The translations under genes and the position numbers were made by a program. From the NCBI GenBank assembly GCA_039707655.1, contig CM077667.1, positions 156,840,642 through 156,904,641 of the forward strand: a stretch of 64,000 bases of DNA. The letters run 5' to 3'. The notes under the pieces were generated by a model. That model was not told where the DNA came from and made no database searches. It saw nothing but the letters and a program-made list of their open reading frames with translations. Positions 45,506 through 57,490 of the stretch are shown piece by piece. The stretch's first letter is position 1. Every line of letters begins with the position of its first letter. Origin of the DNA: Elymus sibiricus (lineage: Eukaryota > Streptophyta > Magnoliopsida > Poales > Poaceae).

Positions 45506-45523
45506 TGGCGCCGTTGTCGGGGA
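45506..45523 (+). other. primer binding site of C2
   Basis: TGGCGCCGTTGTCGGGGA, the tRNA-Asp type with one C to T change relative to C. Confidence 0.82.
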
Positions 45524-45671
45524 ATACCATCACCAACCATCAAGTAACTTCACACAATTTTTCATTCACTTGTTCTTCTTTTTATTTGCTGTTATATTTA
45601 GTTTTTCTCATAAAAATCAAAAATACAAAAACATTTACATTTGCTAGTTATTAGTTTCCTTGTTCGAAGTC

Positions 45672-46433
45672 ATGGCTAGTTCTTCCTTCGTTCGTGTTAC
45701 TCCCAATAATGAGGTTGTCAATTTTAAACAAAGGGGAGGAGAAAGTTTGAAAGATGCATGGTATAGGATTTTCTACGCTCAAAATAAAGAAATTAATAAG
45801 CTATCTACCACTACCTTGCTTCATAATTTTTATGTTTGTGTGACAACTTGGTATAGGTTTGTCCTTGACACCATCACCGGTGTAAATTTCTTAATGTGTC
45901 ACACTTTTGATGCTTATAATGCCATTGAAAATCTTGTTGGAGCACCACCCATCATCATTAATGAAACCAATTTGACATTGGAACATGTTATGCAAAGGCT
46001 TGATGCTATTGAAAAGAAAATGATTACGCGTGAATCAATTGAGGAGTTAGGTAAAAAACTTCATAATCATATATCTCAATTTGGGTCACGTGTAGGAATG
46101 ACTTTGAAAACTCTAAAAGGAAAGGATACTATTATTGATGAGAGGGTAGAACAAGGTTTGAATAGGAGTGATAAAATGGAGGAGGTCATTGATAAAGTAG
46201 GTTCCGCTTTCACCCCGTCTAAAACTAATGCTAGTTCCTCTCGAAACAAAAGTCCCAAGTTCATATATATTCCTAAGAGCATTAGTACAACTCCTACCAA
46301 AAGAAACAAGGATCTTAAAATGATTAGTGTTCATCCCAACTTTATAAACTTGATAAACGATCCTATTTTCAAGCCTCCTATTGTCCGTGGTTGTGTTATT
46401 GATGAGCTCGATGTCAAAGATGACAACACTTGA
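45672..46433 (+). CDS. gag-like ORF of C2, 253 aa
   Basis: An open frame from MASSSFVRV (an in-frame ATG at 45660 is also possible) to a TGA at 46431. FKQRGGESLKDAWYRI, then LLHNFYVCVTTWYRFVLD and DAYNAIENLVG match the capsid-core pattern of Athila/gypsy gag, about residues 15-105. A predicted coiled segment and a Ser/Lys-rich tail follow. There is no zinc knuckle. It is far shorter than a full gag-pol (well over 1000 codons), so it is either a minimal gag or a deletion product. It is intact in frame. Confidence 0.72.
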   Translation: MASSSFVRVTPNNEVVNFKQRGGESLKDAWYRIFYAQNKEINKLSTTTLLHNFYVCVTTWYRFVLDTITGVNFLMCHTFDAYNAIENLVGAPPIIINETNLTLEHVMQRLDAIEKKMITRESIEELGKKLHNHISQFGSRVGMTLKTLKGKDTIIDERVEQGLNRSDKMEEVIDKVGSAFTPSKTNASSSRNKSPKFIYIPKSISTTPTKRNKDLKMISVHPNFINLINDPIFKPPIVRGCVIDELDVKDDNT

Positions 46434-47887
46434 AACTATGCATTATGCCTAGCTAGGGGCTTAAAACAATAGCACTTGTTGGGAGGCAACCCAATAGTTA
46501 TCTTTATTTTTGCTTTTTACTTTCTGTTTGTTTGTGATAACATGATTATTGCCTCTGTAATGATTATTTTTTTATGTTTTAATTAGTGTTTGTGCCAAGT
46601 AAAGCCTTTGGGATGACTCACAAGATGAGTAGAATCGATCATGAAACAAAATAGAAACTTTTGACTCCAGTACAGGAATTTTCATTTTTTTAGTGGAGCA
46701 TGATATTGATCTGAAGTTTTTGCACAGTATTTCTATACAAATTCTCCACGTTGTCCTAATTTTTCAGAATTTTTAGAGTTATGGAAGTATAGGTTCTCTG
46801 CAGATTGCTACAGACTGTTATGTTTTGCTTGCATAGTTTGCTTGTTTTGATTATGCTATGCATTATATCGGGGGGTATAAGCCATGGAGAAGTTAGAATA
46901 CAGTACCTATTATGCAAAAATGAATTAAGAATCAATTTATAACAGTACCTAAAGTATTCAATATGTTGCTTATACTAACGGATCTCACAATGTTTTGTTG
47001 AGTTTTGTGTGATTGAAGTTTTCAAGTTTTGGGTGTAATCGTGATGGATTACGGAATAAGGAGTAGCAAGAGCCTAAGCTTGGGGATTCCCAAGGCACCC
47101 GAAGGTAATATTCTAAGGAATACTCAAGCGTCTAAGCTTGGGGATGCCCCGGAAGGCATCCCCTCTTTCGTCTCAATCCATCGGTATGTCACTTGGAGCT
47201 ACATTTTTATTCATCACATGATATGAGTTTTGCTTGGAGCGTCGTTTGTTTTCGTTTGCTTTACTTTCAGTTTGCCAAAATCATCATTTGCTGGACACAC
47301 CTATTTGAGAGAGACACACCTTCATAATAATTTGTTAGAATACTCTATGTGCTTCACTTATATCTTTTGAGCTTAGCAGTTGCTCTACTACTTCACTTAT
47401 ATATTTTTAGCACGATGGCATATAGATTTTATAGAAATAATTTCACTCTCGCTCTTCACTTAGATTTGGTTGAGAGTTAATGAATAATGACTATAATTTG
47501 CATGGGTCATAAGACTAGTCCCAAAAATAGTAGGTATTCAAGGAATGATAATCAAAACCATCATGTAGCACATATAGAGAAATTGTGGGTTAATGACATT
47601 GATGTGGTACTATGAAAAAGTGTGAGTTCATAATTATTGATTTGTAGAAGTGTCTATATTAAAAGGTGGTAGCTTATTGTTTGTCTAAAAATTAAAAAGG
47701 CATGGTGGGGATGTGTGAGCATTTCTATTCCTCATTGAAATTCTAGTGTTGTTTCGAGTCGGGGGCGCGCAATGGTTAACTCCTACCAACCTCCTCCCTC
47801 GGGGCATGCGAGTAGTGCTTTGATTTATGATAAAACTAATAAAACTTTGCAATAAGTATGTGAGTTCTTTATGACTAATGTGAAACC

Positions 47888-48172
47888 ATGGACATACTCA
47901 TTTTCACCTTCTCATATTTGCTAGCCTCTTCTGTACCGAGCATTGCCATTCTCACCTCGAGGATCGGTGCAACTTCCGCCGGTGCATCCAAACCCCGTGA
48001 CATGATACGCTCTGTTACACATAAGCCTCATTATATCTTCCTCAAACCAGCCACCATACCTACCTATCATGGTATTTCCATAGCCATTCTGAGATATATT
48101 GCCATGCAAATTCCATCGTCACTTCACATGACTAGTTCGTTCATCATCTTATTGCTTTGCATGATCATATAG
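47888..48172 (+). other. short ORF shared by C, C2 and D (C2 copy)
   Basis: A 94-codon frame. The part from LTSRIGATSAG to LLCMII aligns with 62986-63216 of D to the same stop, and partly with C. Coding potential is uncertain because the opposite strand is also open. Confidence 0.35.
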
Positions 48173-48458
48173 AGCTGACACAGTATTTGTTGCAAAGCCA
48201 CCGTTCATCATATTTTTGATACATGTCACGCTAGATCTTGCACATCCTGGTACACTGCCAGAGGCATTCATAAGAGTCATATCATCCTACCAGTCTTTCG
48301 TATTGAGTTGTAAGTAAATAAAAGTGTGATGATCATCCTTATTAGAGCATTGTCCCAGTGAGGAAAGGATGATGGAGACTATGATTCCTCCACAAGTCGG
48401 GATGAGACTCCGGACGAAAAATAAAATAATAAAATGGGGGAGGTCAAATGAGCCCACC

Positions 48459-48460
<2 letters not shown>

Positions 48461-48510
<50 letters not shown>

Positions 48511-48858
48511 ACAAATGTTTGGTATGACCGGGTGTAGTTACTCCCACTTTTGTTTCGTATGTTATAGGTAGTATCTATCATTCCAAAGTGTATGTATGCG
48601 TAGTATGTAGTATATAAGAAGCTTTACGTAGTATATATACTACTTTTTAGGTACTATGTCTCATATTTTGAGCATACACTTTTTTGCGTACAAATATATA
48701 CGTATTTTATAAATATAATAAAAACATGAGTCTATTTGCAATTTTTTTCATATAACTCACTTTGGAGTATCTTAGATATAGTATATGAACATATTCAAAA
48801 TAATAAAGTAGTATATATACTACCATATATATATATATATACATACACACACATACAC
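48461..48858 (+). repeat. TA-rich insertion with (TA)n in C2
   Basis: Contains (TA)23 at 48462-48508 and GTAGTATATATACTAC-type palindromes near 48630 and 48811. It is bracketed by similar sequences GGGGGAGG...GCCCACCAT at 48436-48460 and 48861-48896. D lacks it at the equivalent place. Confidence 0.6.
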
Positions 48859-49696
48859 ATGGGGGAGGCGAAAAAAAAGAAAAAAAAGCCCACCATGAAA
48901 AAAAGAGAAAATAAATGAGAGAAAAAGAGAGAAGGGACTTTGCTACTATCCTTTACCACACTTGTGCCGCAAAGTTGCACCATGTTCTTCATATAGAGAG
49001 TCTCTTGTTTTGTTACTTCCATATGCTAGTGGAAATCACCTTTTCATTATAAACTTGGCTTGTATATTCCGATGACGGGCTTCCTCAAATGCTCGCGGTC
49101 TTCATGAGGAAGCAAGTTGGATGCACACCCACTTAGCTTCAGTTGAGCTTTTATACACTTATAGCTCTAGTGCATCATTTGCATGGCAATCCCTACTCCT
49201 TGCATTGACATCTATTGATGGGCATCTCCATAGCCTGTTGGTACATCGAGTTGCTGTGAGACTATCTTCTCCACCTTTTACCCCTTTGATATCTACCATC
49301 ATATTCTATTCCACCTACATGCTATGTCGAATGGCTCACGCTCATGTATTGCGTGAAGAATAAAAAGTTGATGCATATTGAAAAAGTATGATCCAATTGT
49401 CCGACTTAGGCACCATGGTGCTTAACATTTGTATTAATGTAGTGAAGATAGAGCCATGCCTTGCTAATATAAAAAGATGAATGGGGGTAAACATTCTTTG
49501 AGGGTCGTATACTTTGAAAAAATTAATGATTTTGATCCTTATACTTATAAGTATTGCTATGTTAATGTTTGTTAATTCATCGTTTCTTAATGAGCATACA
49601 TACAAAAGATTACATAATGGGTAGGATGTCAAATAAAAATTCTATTTTTATCATTTACCTACTCGAGGACGAGCAGGAATTAAGCTTGGGGATGCT

Positions 49697-51261
49697 TGAT
49701 ATGTATCTATAATTTTTTATTGTTCCATGCTGATATATTATCATTCTAGGATACTTTTTGGGCATTTATTTACCAATTTATAATATTTTTGAGCACTAAC
49801 CTATTGACCCAGTGCCCAGTGCCAGTTGTTGTTTTCTGCATGTTTTTTTACTTTTCAGGTTTACAGTAACAAACAAAGTCTAATTGCCACGAAACTTTTT
49901 TATGATTTTTTCTGGACCAAAAGAAGACCTGGAAGCTTCGGAAGGAGGCCGGGAGTCGCACGAGGGCTCCAGCACACAATAGGGCGCGCACTGGGGGGCG
50001 CCCTGATGTGTGCTGGCCCCCTCGGTTGCCTCCCGACGCCCCTCTCTGGCCTATAAATTCTCCAATATTCCAAAAACCCTAGAGGAGGTCCCGAAACACT
50101 TTTTATGCCGCCACAAGTCTCTGTTCCGACGGGAGCCCATCTAGAGCTTCGTTCCGGCACCCTACCGGAGGGGTGGATCAATCACGGAGGGCCTCTACAT
50201 CAACCTTGCTGCCCTCATGATGATGTATGAGTAGTTCACAATAGACCTACGGGTCCATAGGCAGTACCTAGATGACAATCTCTCTCTCTCTCTCTCTCTT
50301 AATCTTAAATACAATGTTCATCGCATCTTTGCCTTGATCTATCTGATGTAATCACTTTGTATGGTGCGTTTGTTGGGATCTGATGAATTGTGGGTTTATG
50401 TTCAGATTATTCATGATAAATATTTGAGTCTTCTCTGAATTCTAATATGATTCTTATGTGCATGATCATCATAGTTTCATAATACTCTCCGATCTATTGA
50501 GATAGTTTGGCCAATAGATTGATATTTCTTCGGTGGGAGTGGTGCGTTGTAGTAGGTTCAACCTGGCGAGTTTCTATATCCCAGTGACAAAGTAGGGGAC
50601 AAGATACTTCTTTGTGTAGCTGCTACTAAGGATAAAACGATGGGGTTTATTTATATTGTTTGAGTTTACTTTGTGTACATCATGTCATCGCTCCAAGCAT
50701 TACTCTGTTTAACTTAATACTCTAGATGCATGCTGGATAGCGGTCGATGAGTGGAGTAATAGTAATAGGTGCAGGCAGGAGTCGGCCTATTTTGTTATGG
50801 ACGTGATGCATATACACACATGATCATTTCTATGAAAATCACATAAATATCCACTTTTCTATCAATTGGCCAACGGTAATTTGTTTACCCACCGTATGCT
50901 ATTTCTATGAGAGATGCCACTAGGGAACACTAAGGCCCCCGGGTCTATTCACTTATATATTTACAAATGTTACTACTACCTTGCTGTTATTTATTTTATT
51001 TTGCAATTTACAATTATCTACAATTATCTGCACAACTCACTTGCTTGCAAATAACGAGATCAAGGGGATTGACAACCCTCTTGCCGGCGTTGGATGCAAG
51101 TTGGTTGTTCTTTTGTGTGCAGCCGCTGAAGACGGTTGAGGATTGGTATTCCTATTGGTTCGATATACCTTGGTTTCATAACTGAGGGAAATACTTACCC
51201 ACATTGTGCTGCGATAACTCGTTCCTCTTCACGGAAAACCCAATGCAGATCACAAGTTTTA
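49697..51261 (+). repeat. 3' LTR of C2
   Basis: 1565 bp, starts TGATATGTATC, matches the 5' LTR throughout, and has TATAAAT at 50052-50058. Confidence 0.9.
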
Positions 51262-52017
51262 GCTGGATTGAGCAGCGCCCGATTCAGCAGCATCTTGCTC
51301 GTTCTCTGAATCCTGTCGTGCGTCTTGGCTAGATCCCCTTGCACTGGATCCACGCACATGCATATTTTTTAGCAAGGCGCACGCCTCGGCTGGATCTTGG
51401 ATTACTGTGTTTCGGAGTCCCGAGCGCCCACCCATTTTTTTCACGGAGATAGGAGATCAGCGAGTAGATCCATGGGCCGTTTGTAGCGGCCCAGTTCACC
51501 AGAGGGCTCAATTTTTTCTCTTGGGGCAGCAACCCCTTAGGAAATTTAGGCCCAGTTAAATGGTTTTCGTTATATATAGCGAATCTGACGGCCAAAAACG
51601 GCCAGATAAAGAAAATGGACGTTCAGAAACGCTAATGGGCCAAGAGGATTGGGATTAAGTGAGGAACGGGTATAGTGTATAAAATTAGAGAGCAACAATT
51701 GCATATTTACTTTGTTCATACAAAAATAATCTAAGTTTAATCATTTGCACTTTCAGCAATTGGAAGATCTGGATTTGTAACATAATAATGATATTGTCAG
51801 AAAATAAAACATTATTATTTAAAGCTTCAAAGCCAACAGAACCAATCTCGAACCGGTGCAATAGTGAATCTGCATTCGTTTGGGAGTTGAGCGAACAACA
51901 TATATGAAAATAAATTCTAAAGTTCGATGAAAAACTGGTGGAAGAGGAGGAAATTCATAACGGGGAAGACGAATTAGCAGCCCATGCATCAGGTTTTGCC
52001 GAAGTAAGGGTGGGAGT

Positions 52018-52871
52018 TGTCGGATTTCGGGCTCCGCAAAACCCAAAGAAGTTCGAACGGAGGGGGGTGTGAGAAGATCTCCAACAGCTTCACCCCCTCC
52101 GAGCTCTCAACACGATAACCCCGCTCGATGGCAAGGAAGAAGATAACACACAAGAGTTTACCCAGGTTCGGGCCGCTGCGAAGCGTAAAACCCTACTCCT
52201 GCCTTTGGTGGATTGCCTCACGAGGAGGTTTGTGGATGAACTAGTACAGTGGTGAGTTGCCTCGTGAGTGTGTTTACGGGTGGTTTGTTCCGTCCTCCTC
52301 TACAGAGTAGCTTAGCCTCTAACTATAGCGGCCCGGGTCCTCTTCCCTTATCGCGATGGCGGGAAGAGATCCCACAATGGCCAAATTTGAAAGGGGACAG
52401 GAGGTACATCTTATCCTGACGAAAGGTGGTCTTTGCCTGCAAAGTAGGTGGTGGTGACGCGGTGGTGGGCTCGCTGGTGACATTTGTCCTGCTGCGCTCG
52501 CTGGCCTGGTCTCGTTGCACCGGAATGGAAACCTTTGGCAGGGCGCCTCGGGAACCTGCGCTCGTCCTTGTCTCCTTTGCACCAAAGGGGAAACTATCCC
52601 CTCTGGCACGCTGGCGCCCGCCTGACCCGGCTGGCGTCACCCTTGACCTCCTGAGGTCATACATTGCATAGAAATCTCCGCCGCTCGGGAGGAGGCCTGG
52701 GGAGGCCTATCTCCCCGCGGGTCTTGGCCCTGTTTCCCTCGCGAGCTCGGGGTCTCGCGAGGGCCTTGTGCTGAGTGAAGCCATGCCGGGCCGCACTTGG
52801 TCGTCGAGGTGGGCCATGCCTTGGGCCGTAGGCAGGCAAGTCTGGGTACCCCCGTTCCCAAGACGCCGACA
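52018..52871 (-). repeat. 3' LTR of element F
   Basis: 854 bp, same length as the partner LTR with modest substitution differences. Confidence 0.93.
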
Positions 52872-53166
52872 GTAGCCCCCGGGCCCAAGGCGCGCTCGGG
52901 TTGGCTTCTGGGCGAAGCCATGGAGGGTAACCCAAAGCGCCGCGGGCCCCAACCGCCTGTGGGCCCAACTTGATGCGTGGCGCCCTCCGAGACGCTGGCG
53001 CCTACTCCCCCCTTTGCTGCCTCGGCGACTGCCCCGGCTGACAAACCGGCTGGTGCACTCCTCCGAGCCGTCGCTGTTCCCCATCAATCTGGTCACCCGT
53101 CTCCCTCCTTCCGCAGCTCACCCCTTCTCCGCCGAATCCTTCGCCCGTCCGGCTCGGCCGCCCGCT

Positions 53167-56100
53167 ATGGCTCCCAAGAAGAGAGGGGGCGAGGCCTCAA
53201 AGACGCCGGAACCTGCGCCGATGCCGGAGCCAGCGTTAGGTCGACCCTTGGTGGTCAATCTTGAGGGGTTGGAGAAGGTCCGCTTGGCGGTTGCAGCCGG
53301 CTCCAACGAGTAGGGGGCGACCAAGATCTGGCTGGGCTCGTGGCCTCAGGCCGAGCTGGAGGCCACCTGAATTCCCCGTCATCTCCACGCTCTCCTCTCC
53401 AACTTGTTGCCGCCGTTCTCGGACTTCTTTTCTGCCATGCTCATGCACTACTAGGTTCATGGGCTTCATCTCGACCCTGGTTCTATCGTCCTCCTTTCTG
53501 GCTTCGCGTTCTTGTGTGAGGCCTTCATCGGTGTCTCCCCTTCTGTGGCCCTGCTTCGCCACTTCTTCTCTCTCCGGCTGAGCTCTGGGGGGCACTGTTC
53601 AGGATGCGTGTCCCTGTGGGCCGCCGATGCGACGGCCAGCGGGGCCCCCAACGCCCGGCTTTCACCGAACGCAGAAGGTTTCCGGAGGCAGTGGGTGTAT
53701 GTAGATGTTGCTGAGGCCGGCTTCTTGCTCCAACCCCCGTCGGTTCCTGCAGAACCAAACCCTAGGTGGGGAAACGAGGAGCTTGTCGACCCGCAGCTTG
53801 CGCCCGTCTTGGCCAGGCTGGCAGAACTGAGGGAGTCCGGCGTGACAATGGCGATGGTGGTGCGGGAGTTCTCCCGCCAATGAATTACTCCCCTACAATG
53901 CCATTCCCGCCCGATGTGGACCTTCGCGGGCCCTTGCGACTCCATGAGGCTCCAGGTTCCTTCTCTTCTTCCCAGCGCGCTGCGCGAGCTACTCCGCCGC
54001 CTGACCGGCGGGGATCTGGGTGAGCTTCCCCGGAGCGGCCTTCCTTTGTACAACCGCCCGGACAGGGAGGCCCTTGCCGGGAAGATGCCATGCTTCGACG
54101 AGTGAGGGCTCCTCCCTTCGGTGGAGGCGGGTCCCTGGGACGGCCCCTCCGCGATGGCTTCAAGGCCAGGGGGTCCTGAGGGTGCTGGGGCCATGACTCC
54201 CCCTTTGGCCGTGGAGAGGTGCCCTACGTCGCCCATCCTTCGGGCTGTTGCCGAGGCCATGCCCGGGAGTGGAGGTGGCGCCCAGACGGTGGAGGCGGCC
54301 GCCATCTTCGCCGCTGGATGCCTGGGGTCAGACGTCGACACGTCGTCCTCGGGCCCCCGCGTTTGTCGGAAGAGGAAGAGGCCCGAGGGCAGCCGCCGCC
54401 CGTCGTCGTGGGTGCCGATTAAGAGGAAGTGGGTCGCCTTGGATGAGTAAGTGTCCGAGCCCTCTCAGTCCTCCCTGGTGCACCCGTCCTGAATCTCTGT
54501 TTCGCAGGTTCCCCTCCGCTGAAGAGGAAGGCGCGACATCACCGCCGCCTCCTGAGGCCACTGGGCCCGTTGTGGCCTTGGCACCGGCAGCGTTCGAGGC
54601 CCCTCACAGGGGGGCGCCCGTGCCCGAGCTTGTGCGGCCCTCGCAGGGCCTTGAGCGCGAGTTCCCTGCGAACTTCTTCATGCCTGGCCCCCATCTCGTA
54701 GGGATGAGGCTACATCCTCCGCTTGTGGTCTCCTCCGGGAATCAGCCGCGTCGTGCTCTCGAGCCTTCCTCGAGCAACGGCATGGACCTCCGCGGGGGGT
54801 GGCCTCCGCTCAGGGGAAGACAGGAGGAGCCCCCAGCCCCCGGGCGCGCATCAGGGCTAGGCGGCCCCTCGCATGCCCTTCCGACCGGCCCAGGGGAAAG
54901 CGGAGATCCCGGTTGGGCCCTCGAGCTCGCATGCGACCGGAGTGTCGTGCGGCGCGGTTTGCTCCAGACCGCGACGAACCTGCTAGGGCGTCTGGGGACG
55001 GAGCTCATAACCACGGACACTTGTCTCGAAGCAGAGCACCAGCGCCTTGCGCGCGAGTGGCATCGTCTTGAGGTTGCCGTCAACCTCGGCCGCCTGCAGC
55101 ACGAGTGCGCCCACGCCGTCGCTGAGGGGTCCCTTGCCGTGACGAGGGAGCCCCGCGACTGCACCCTCGTGGAGGCCCACGCCACCGACTGCCGACGCAA
55201 GGCCTCAGAGGAACGCTTGGAGGATCTTGAAGCCTCCAACACCGCCCTTGAAAGGCGAATCCAGGTAGACAGGGCCGCTCTTGACGACATGACGACCGAG
55301 CCACCCGCCAGCGGTGTGGGGCCCCGCATTCCCGAGGATGCGCTGACGATGGAAGTGCTGGAGCAGAGTCTGGAGCACGAGAGGCTGGAGGTGAGGGAAC
55401 ACCTGGTGTCCCTCGCCTCTCGTGAGGTGAAGTTTCAGGAGGAGGTCGACGACAGGGTGGCGGAGGCTTGGCGTTCCCTCCTCCAGGACTATCGCGCAAA
55501 GTTGAAGCTCCAGGAGTCCCGTTTCTGCAAGCGACGCAACCACCTGAAAAGCGAGGTCGAGGTCCTCAAGAGAAGGTTAGATCAAGAGGAGCGACGCCGG
55601 CAAGCCGCAATGGATGCCCAGGCTGCAGCCGAGGCCGAGCTATCTTTTCTCTATAAGCAGGTAAAGGGCGTCGCTTCCCTCGTGGAGAAGGCTTCGGATG
55701 AGGCGGATCGTGCCCGCGGCCTTCAGCACACGCGCTCCAAGATGTTCCAGTCCCTCGAGAAGAGGGCCCACCGGGTCCTAAGCAACATCTTTGGCGCGAG
55801 CGTCTCGAGTCCCCTGGTTCCTGACGACGCAGGGTACCTAGACTTCTTTTCCAGGGTTGTGGAGTGCCTTGAGGGGGGTGCGGAGAAGATCCCTGAGCTC
55901 GTGGAGGAGAAGCACCGCGACCTCCTTGCATGAACAGCCTCGCACGTCTTCAGCCACCACATTCGCCTCGATCCGCACTTCGACTTCGGGGCGGTGCTTG
56001 CCCCGGTGCCTGAAGTGATCCAAGGCGCCCTTGCTAAGTGGGTGGAGGACCATGTGGAGGACTTGATCGCGGGATTTTCTTCTGATGAACCGGAGGACCA

Positions 56101-56173
56101 TGGCGGAGCCGGGGGCCGCAAGCCTGCCAGTGGTGGTGACGATGAGGGCGATGACGACGGCGTGTATCCATGA
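53167..56173 (+). pseudogene. antisense gene of F: gypsy-type transposon domain plus coiled coil
   Basis: Plus strand, opposite to F. It starts MAPKKRGGEASK. Exon 1 runs 53167-54446 and exon 2 runs 54508-56173, joined by a 61-bp intron. In-frame stops lie at 53311, 53368, 53452, 53881 and 54103 in exon 1 and 55931 in exon 2. Exon 1 contains WLGSWPQ, then LHLDPGSIVLLSGFAFLCEAF, the pattern of the plant putative gypsy-type transposon domain (PF04195 type, by memory). Exon 2 is a long Glu/Arg/Leu-rich coiled coil (about 54960-55750) and an acidic C-terminus (GDDEGDDDGVYP). Such antisense frames are known from Tat/Retand-lineage elements; the function is unknown. This copy is dead. Confidence 0.78.
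54447..54507 (+). other. 61-bp intron in the antisense gene of F
   Basis: Donor GTAAGTGTCC and acceptor CTGTTTCGCAG. Without splicing, exon 1 stops at a TAA made by the donor itself. Splicing restores the frame of the coiled-coil exon. The length is short but within the plant range. Confidence 0.65.
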
Positions 56174-57164
56174 GTAGTCTTCGTGTTTTCCTGTCGGGGT
56201 CATGAGCGCAGCCCTGTGGCGGCTTGAGCATATTTTTGGAAGGACCTCTGAGGATGCTCCCATGTGGTATGATGCACAACGTTGTACGTTTTTGCCAAAA
56301 ACTCCTGCCGGCCAGGATGACTGTGCCTCGCGAGCGTCCGAGTGTTTACGCCTTGGCAGGGTATGCGCGATAGCGCATCCACCGCGCCCAGCTTCCGCTT
56401 CGGGTCGATCGCGAGAGAGGAGGGGTCCGGCAGCTGCCGAACTTCCCAAAGAAAGCGAGATACCAAACGGAAATCATTACCAGAAAGAATGATCCCCCCC
56501 TTTTATTTCTAGACGAAAATCACAAGAACTTCAAGTTTTATTCCAGAAAATGGCAAATTCGAATACAAAAATGGGCAAAGAACAGCTGCGTCCGGCATCT
56601 AGGCTAATCTTCGTCTTCTTCTTCTCCCCAGTGTGGAGCGTAGGGCTTCCACGTTGCGTGGGCATAGCCATTGGGGGGCAGTGCTGTCCGCCAGCGCGGA
56701 GCATGGGGCTTCCACTTGGGCATGGGATGGAACCCCTCCGCGTCCTCGGGGGGCTCCGGGCGTATACAACCCACTCATTATTACGTGAGAGTGTCACGGG
56801 TTGGGCTTGGGGGTGTGCTGAGAGCTCCATGCCTCCTTGACATGGAGCCCGCTCCCAGCCCCCAAGCATGATGCGGCGACGTGGGGTGGGTCCGAACGGG
56901 CCCTCGAGCGTGGGGCGACCCCCCCCCCCCCCCACGCCCTTTGCAGGGAGGGCCCATCCCGGAGTAGGGCCTCGGGCTCTCCAAAGTCCGGGGACGGGTG
57001 TCGTCGTTGTAGCGGCGCCGCAGGCGGGGCTCGGCATAGGGGCCCTCCGTCGCCCGCGAGGCGGACGCCCAAGGCGGGTACCCCAGTGCGCCTCGCTGGG
57101 GTGCCCGGGAGTCCCGCGCAGGTACCCCACCGCCCGTCCCCGGGTGGACCAAGCCGGGCCCGGA
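56174..57164. other. interior of F, no supported gene
   Basis: GC-rich leader-type sequence containing a C15 run at 56919-56933. Long open frames on both strands reflect GC bias. Confidence 0.5.
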
Positions 57165-57490
57165 GACATGGGTGAGTACGTGATCTGTTGCCGCTGGTTG
57201 AGCAAAACCTGGCCCGGAGACATGGGCGTGTGTTCCACCCTCCGTCTCTGGGTAGGAGTCGCCCTGCCTAGGGACATGGGCATATGTTCCACCCTCCGTC
57301 TCTAGGCTGGGGGCACCTGGCCTGAGGACATGGGCGTGTGCTCCACCCTCCGTCTCTAGGTTGGAAGCACCTGGCCGGAGGACATGGGCGTGTGTTCCAC
57401 CCTCCGTCTCCAGGCTGGAGTCGCCCTACCTGGGGACATGGGCGTGTGTTCCACCCTCCGTCTCCAGGCAGGCGACCCCCGGTCCGCAGA
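57165..57490 (-). repeat. 54-bp minisatellite in F
   Basis: GACATGGG recurs at 57165, 57219, 57273, 57327, 57381 and 57435, exactly 54 bp apart. Because 54 is a multiple of three, the minus strand reads an 18-residue repeat with DGGWNTRPCP. The first unit is diverged. Confidence 0.92.

Larger units (their letters stand above)
46434..49696 (+). other. non-coding 3' interior of C2
   Basis: No pol. It shares AAGCTTGGGGAT-type blocks (47075-47160), the GGGGGCGCGCAATGG block (47761) and the short conserved ORF (47888-48172) with C. It contains a TA-rich insertion (48461-48858). CTACTCGAGGACGAGCAGG and the tract AAGCTTGGGGATGC precede the 3' LTR, the same layout as D on the other strand. Confidence 0.7.
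43909..51261 (+). mobile_element. Athila-type gypsy element C2, non-autonomous
   Basis: Starts TGATACGTCACC. It is flanked by GCTGG at 43904-43908 and 51262-51266. 5' LTR 43909-45494 (1586 bp), 3' LTR 49697-51261 (1565 bp; its last bases are altered from TATCA to TTTTA). It has an Asp-type primer site at 45506, a short gag-like ORF and no pol. It is related to C by LTR start, primer site and 3' interior, but the ORF and LTR length differ. Confidence 0.9.

Noticed and set aside
52637..53096. ORFs of 103-135 codons across the F LTR boundary
   Set aside because: They cross an LTR end, are GC-driven and contain no recognisable domain.
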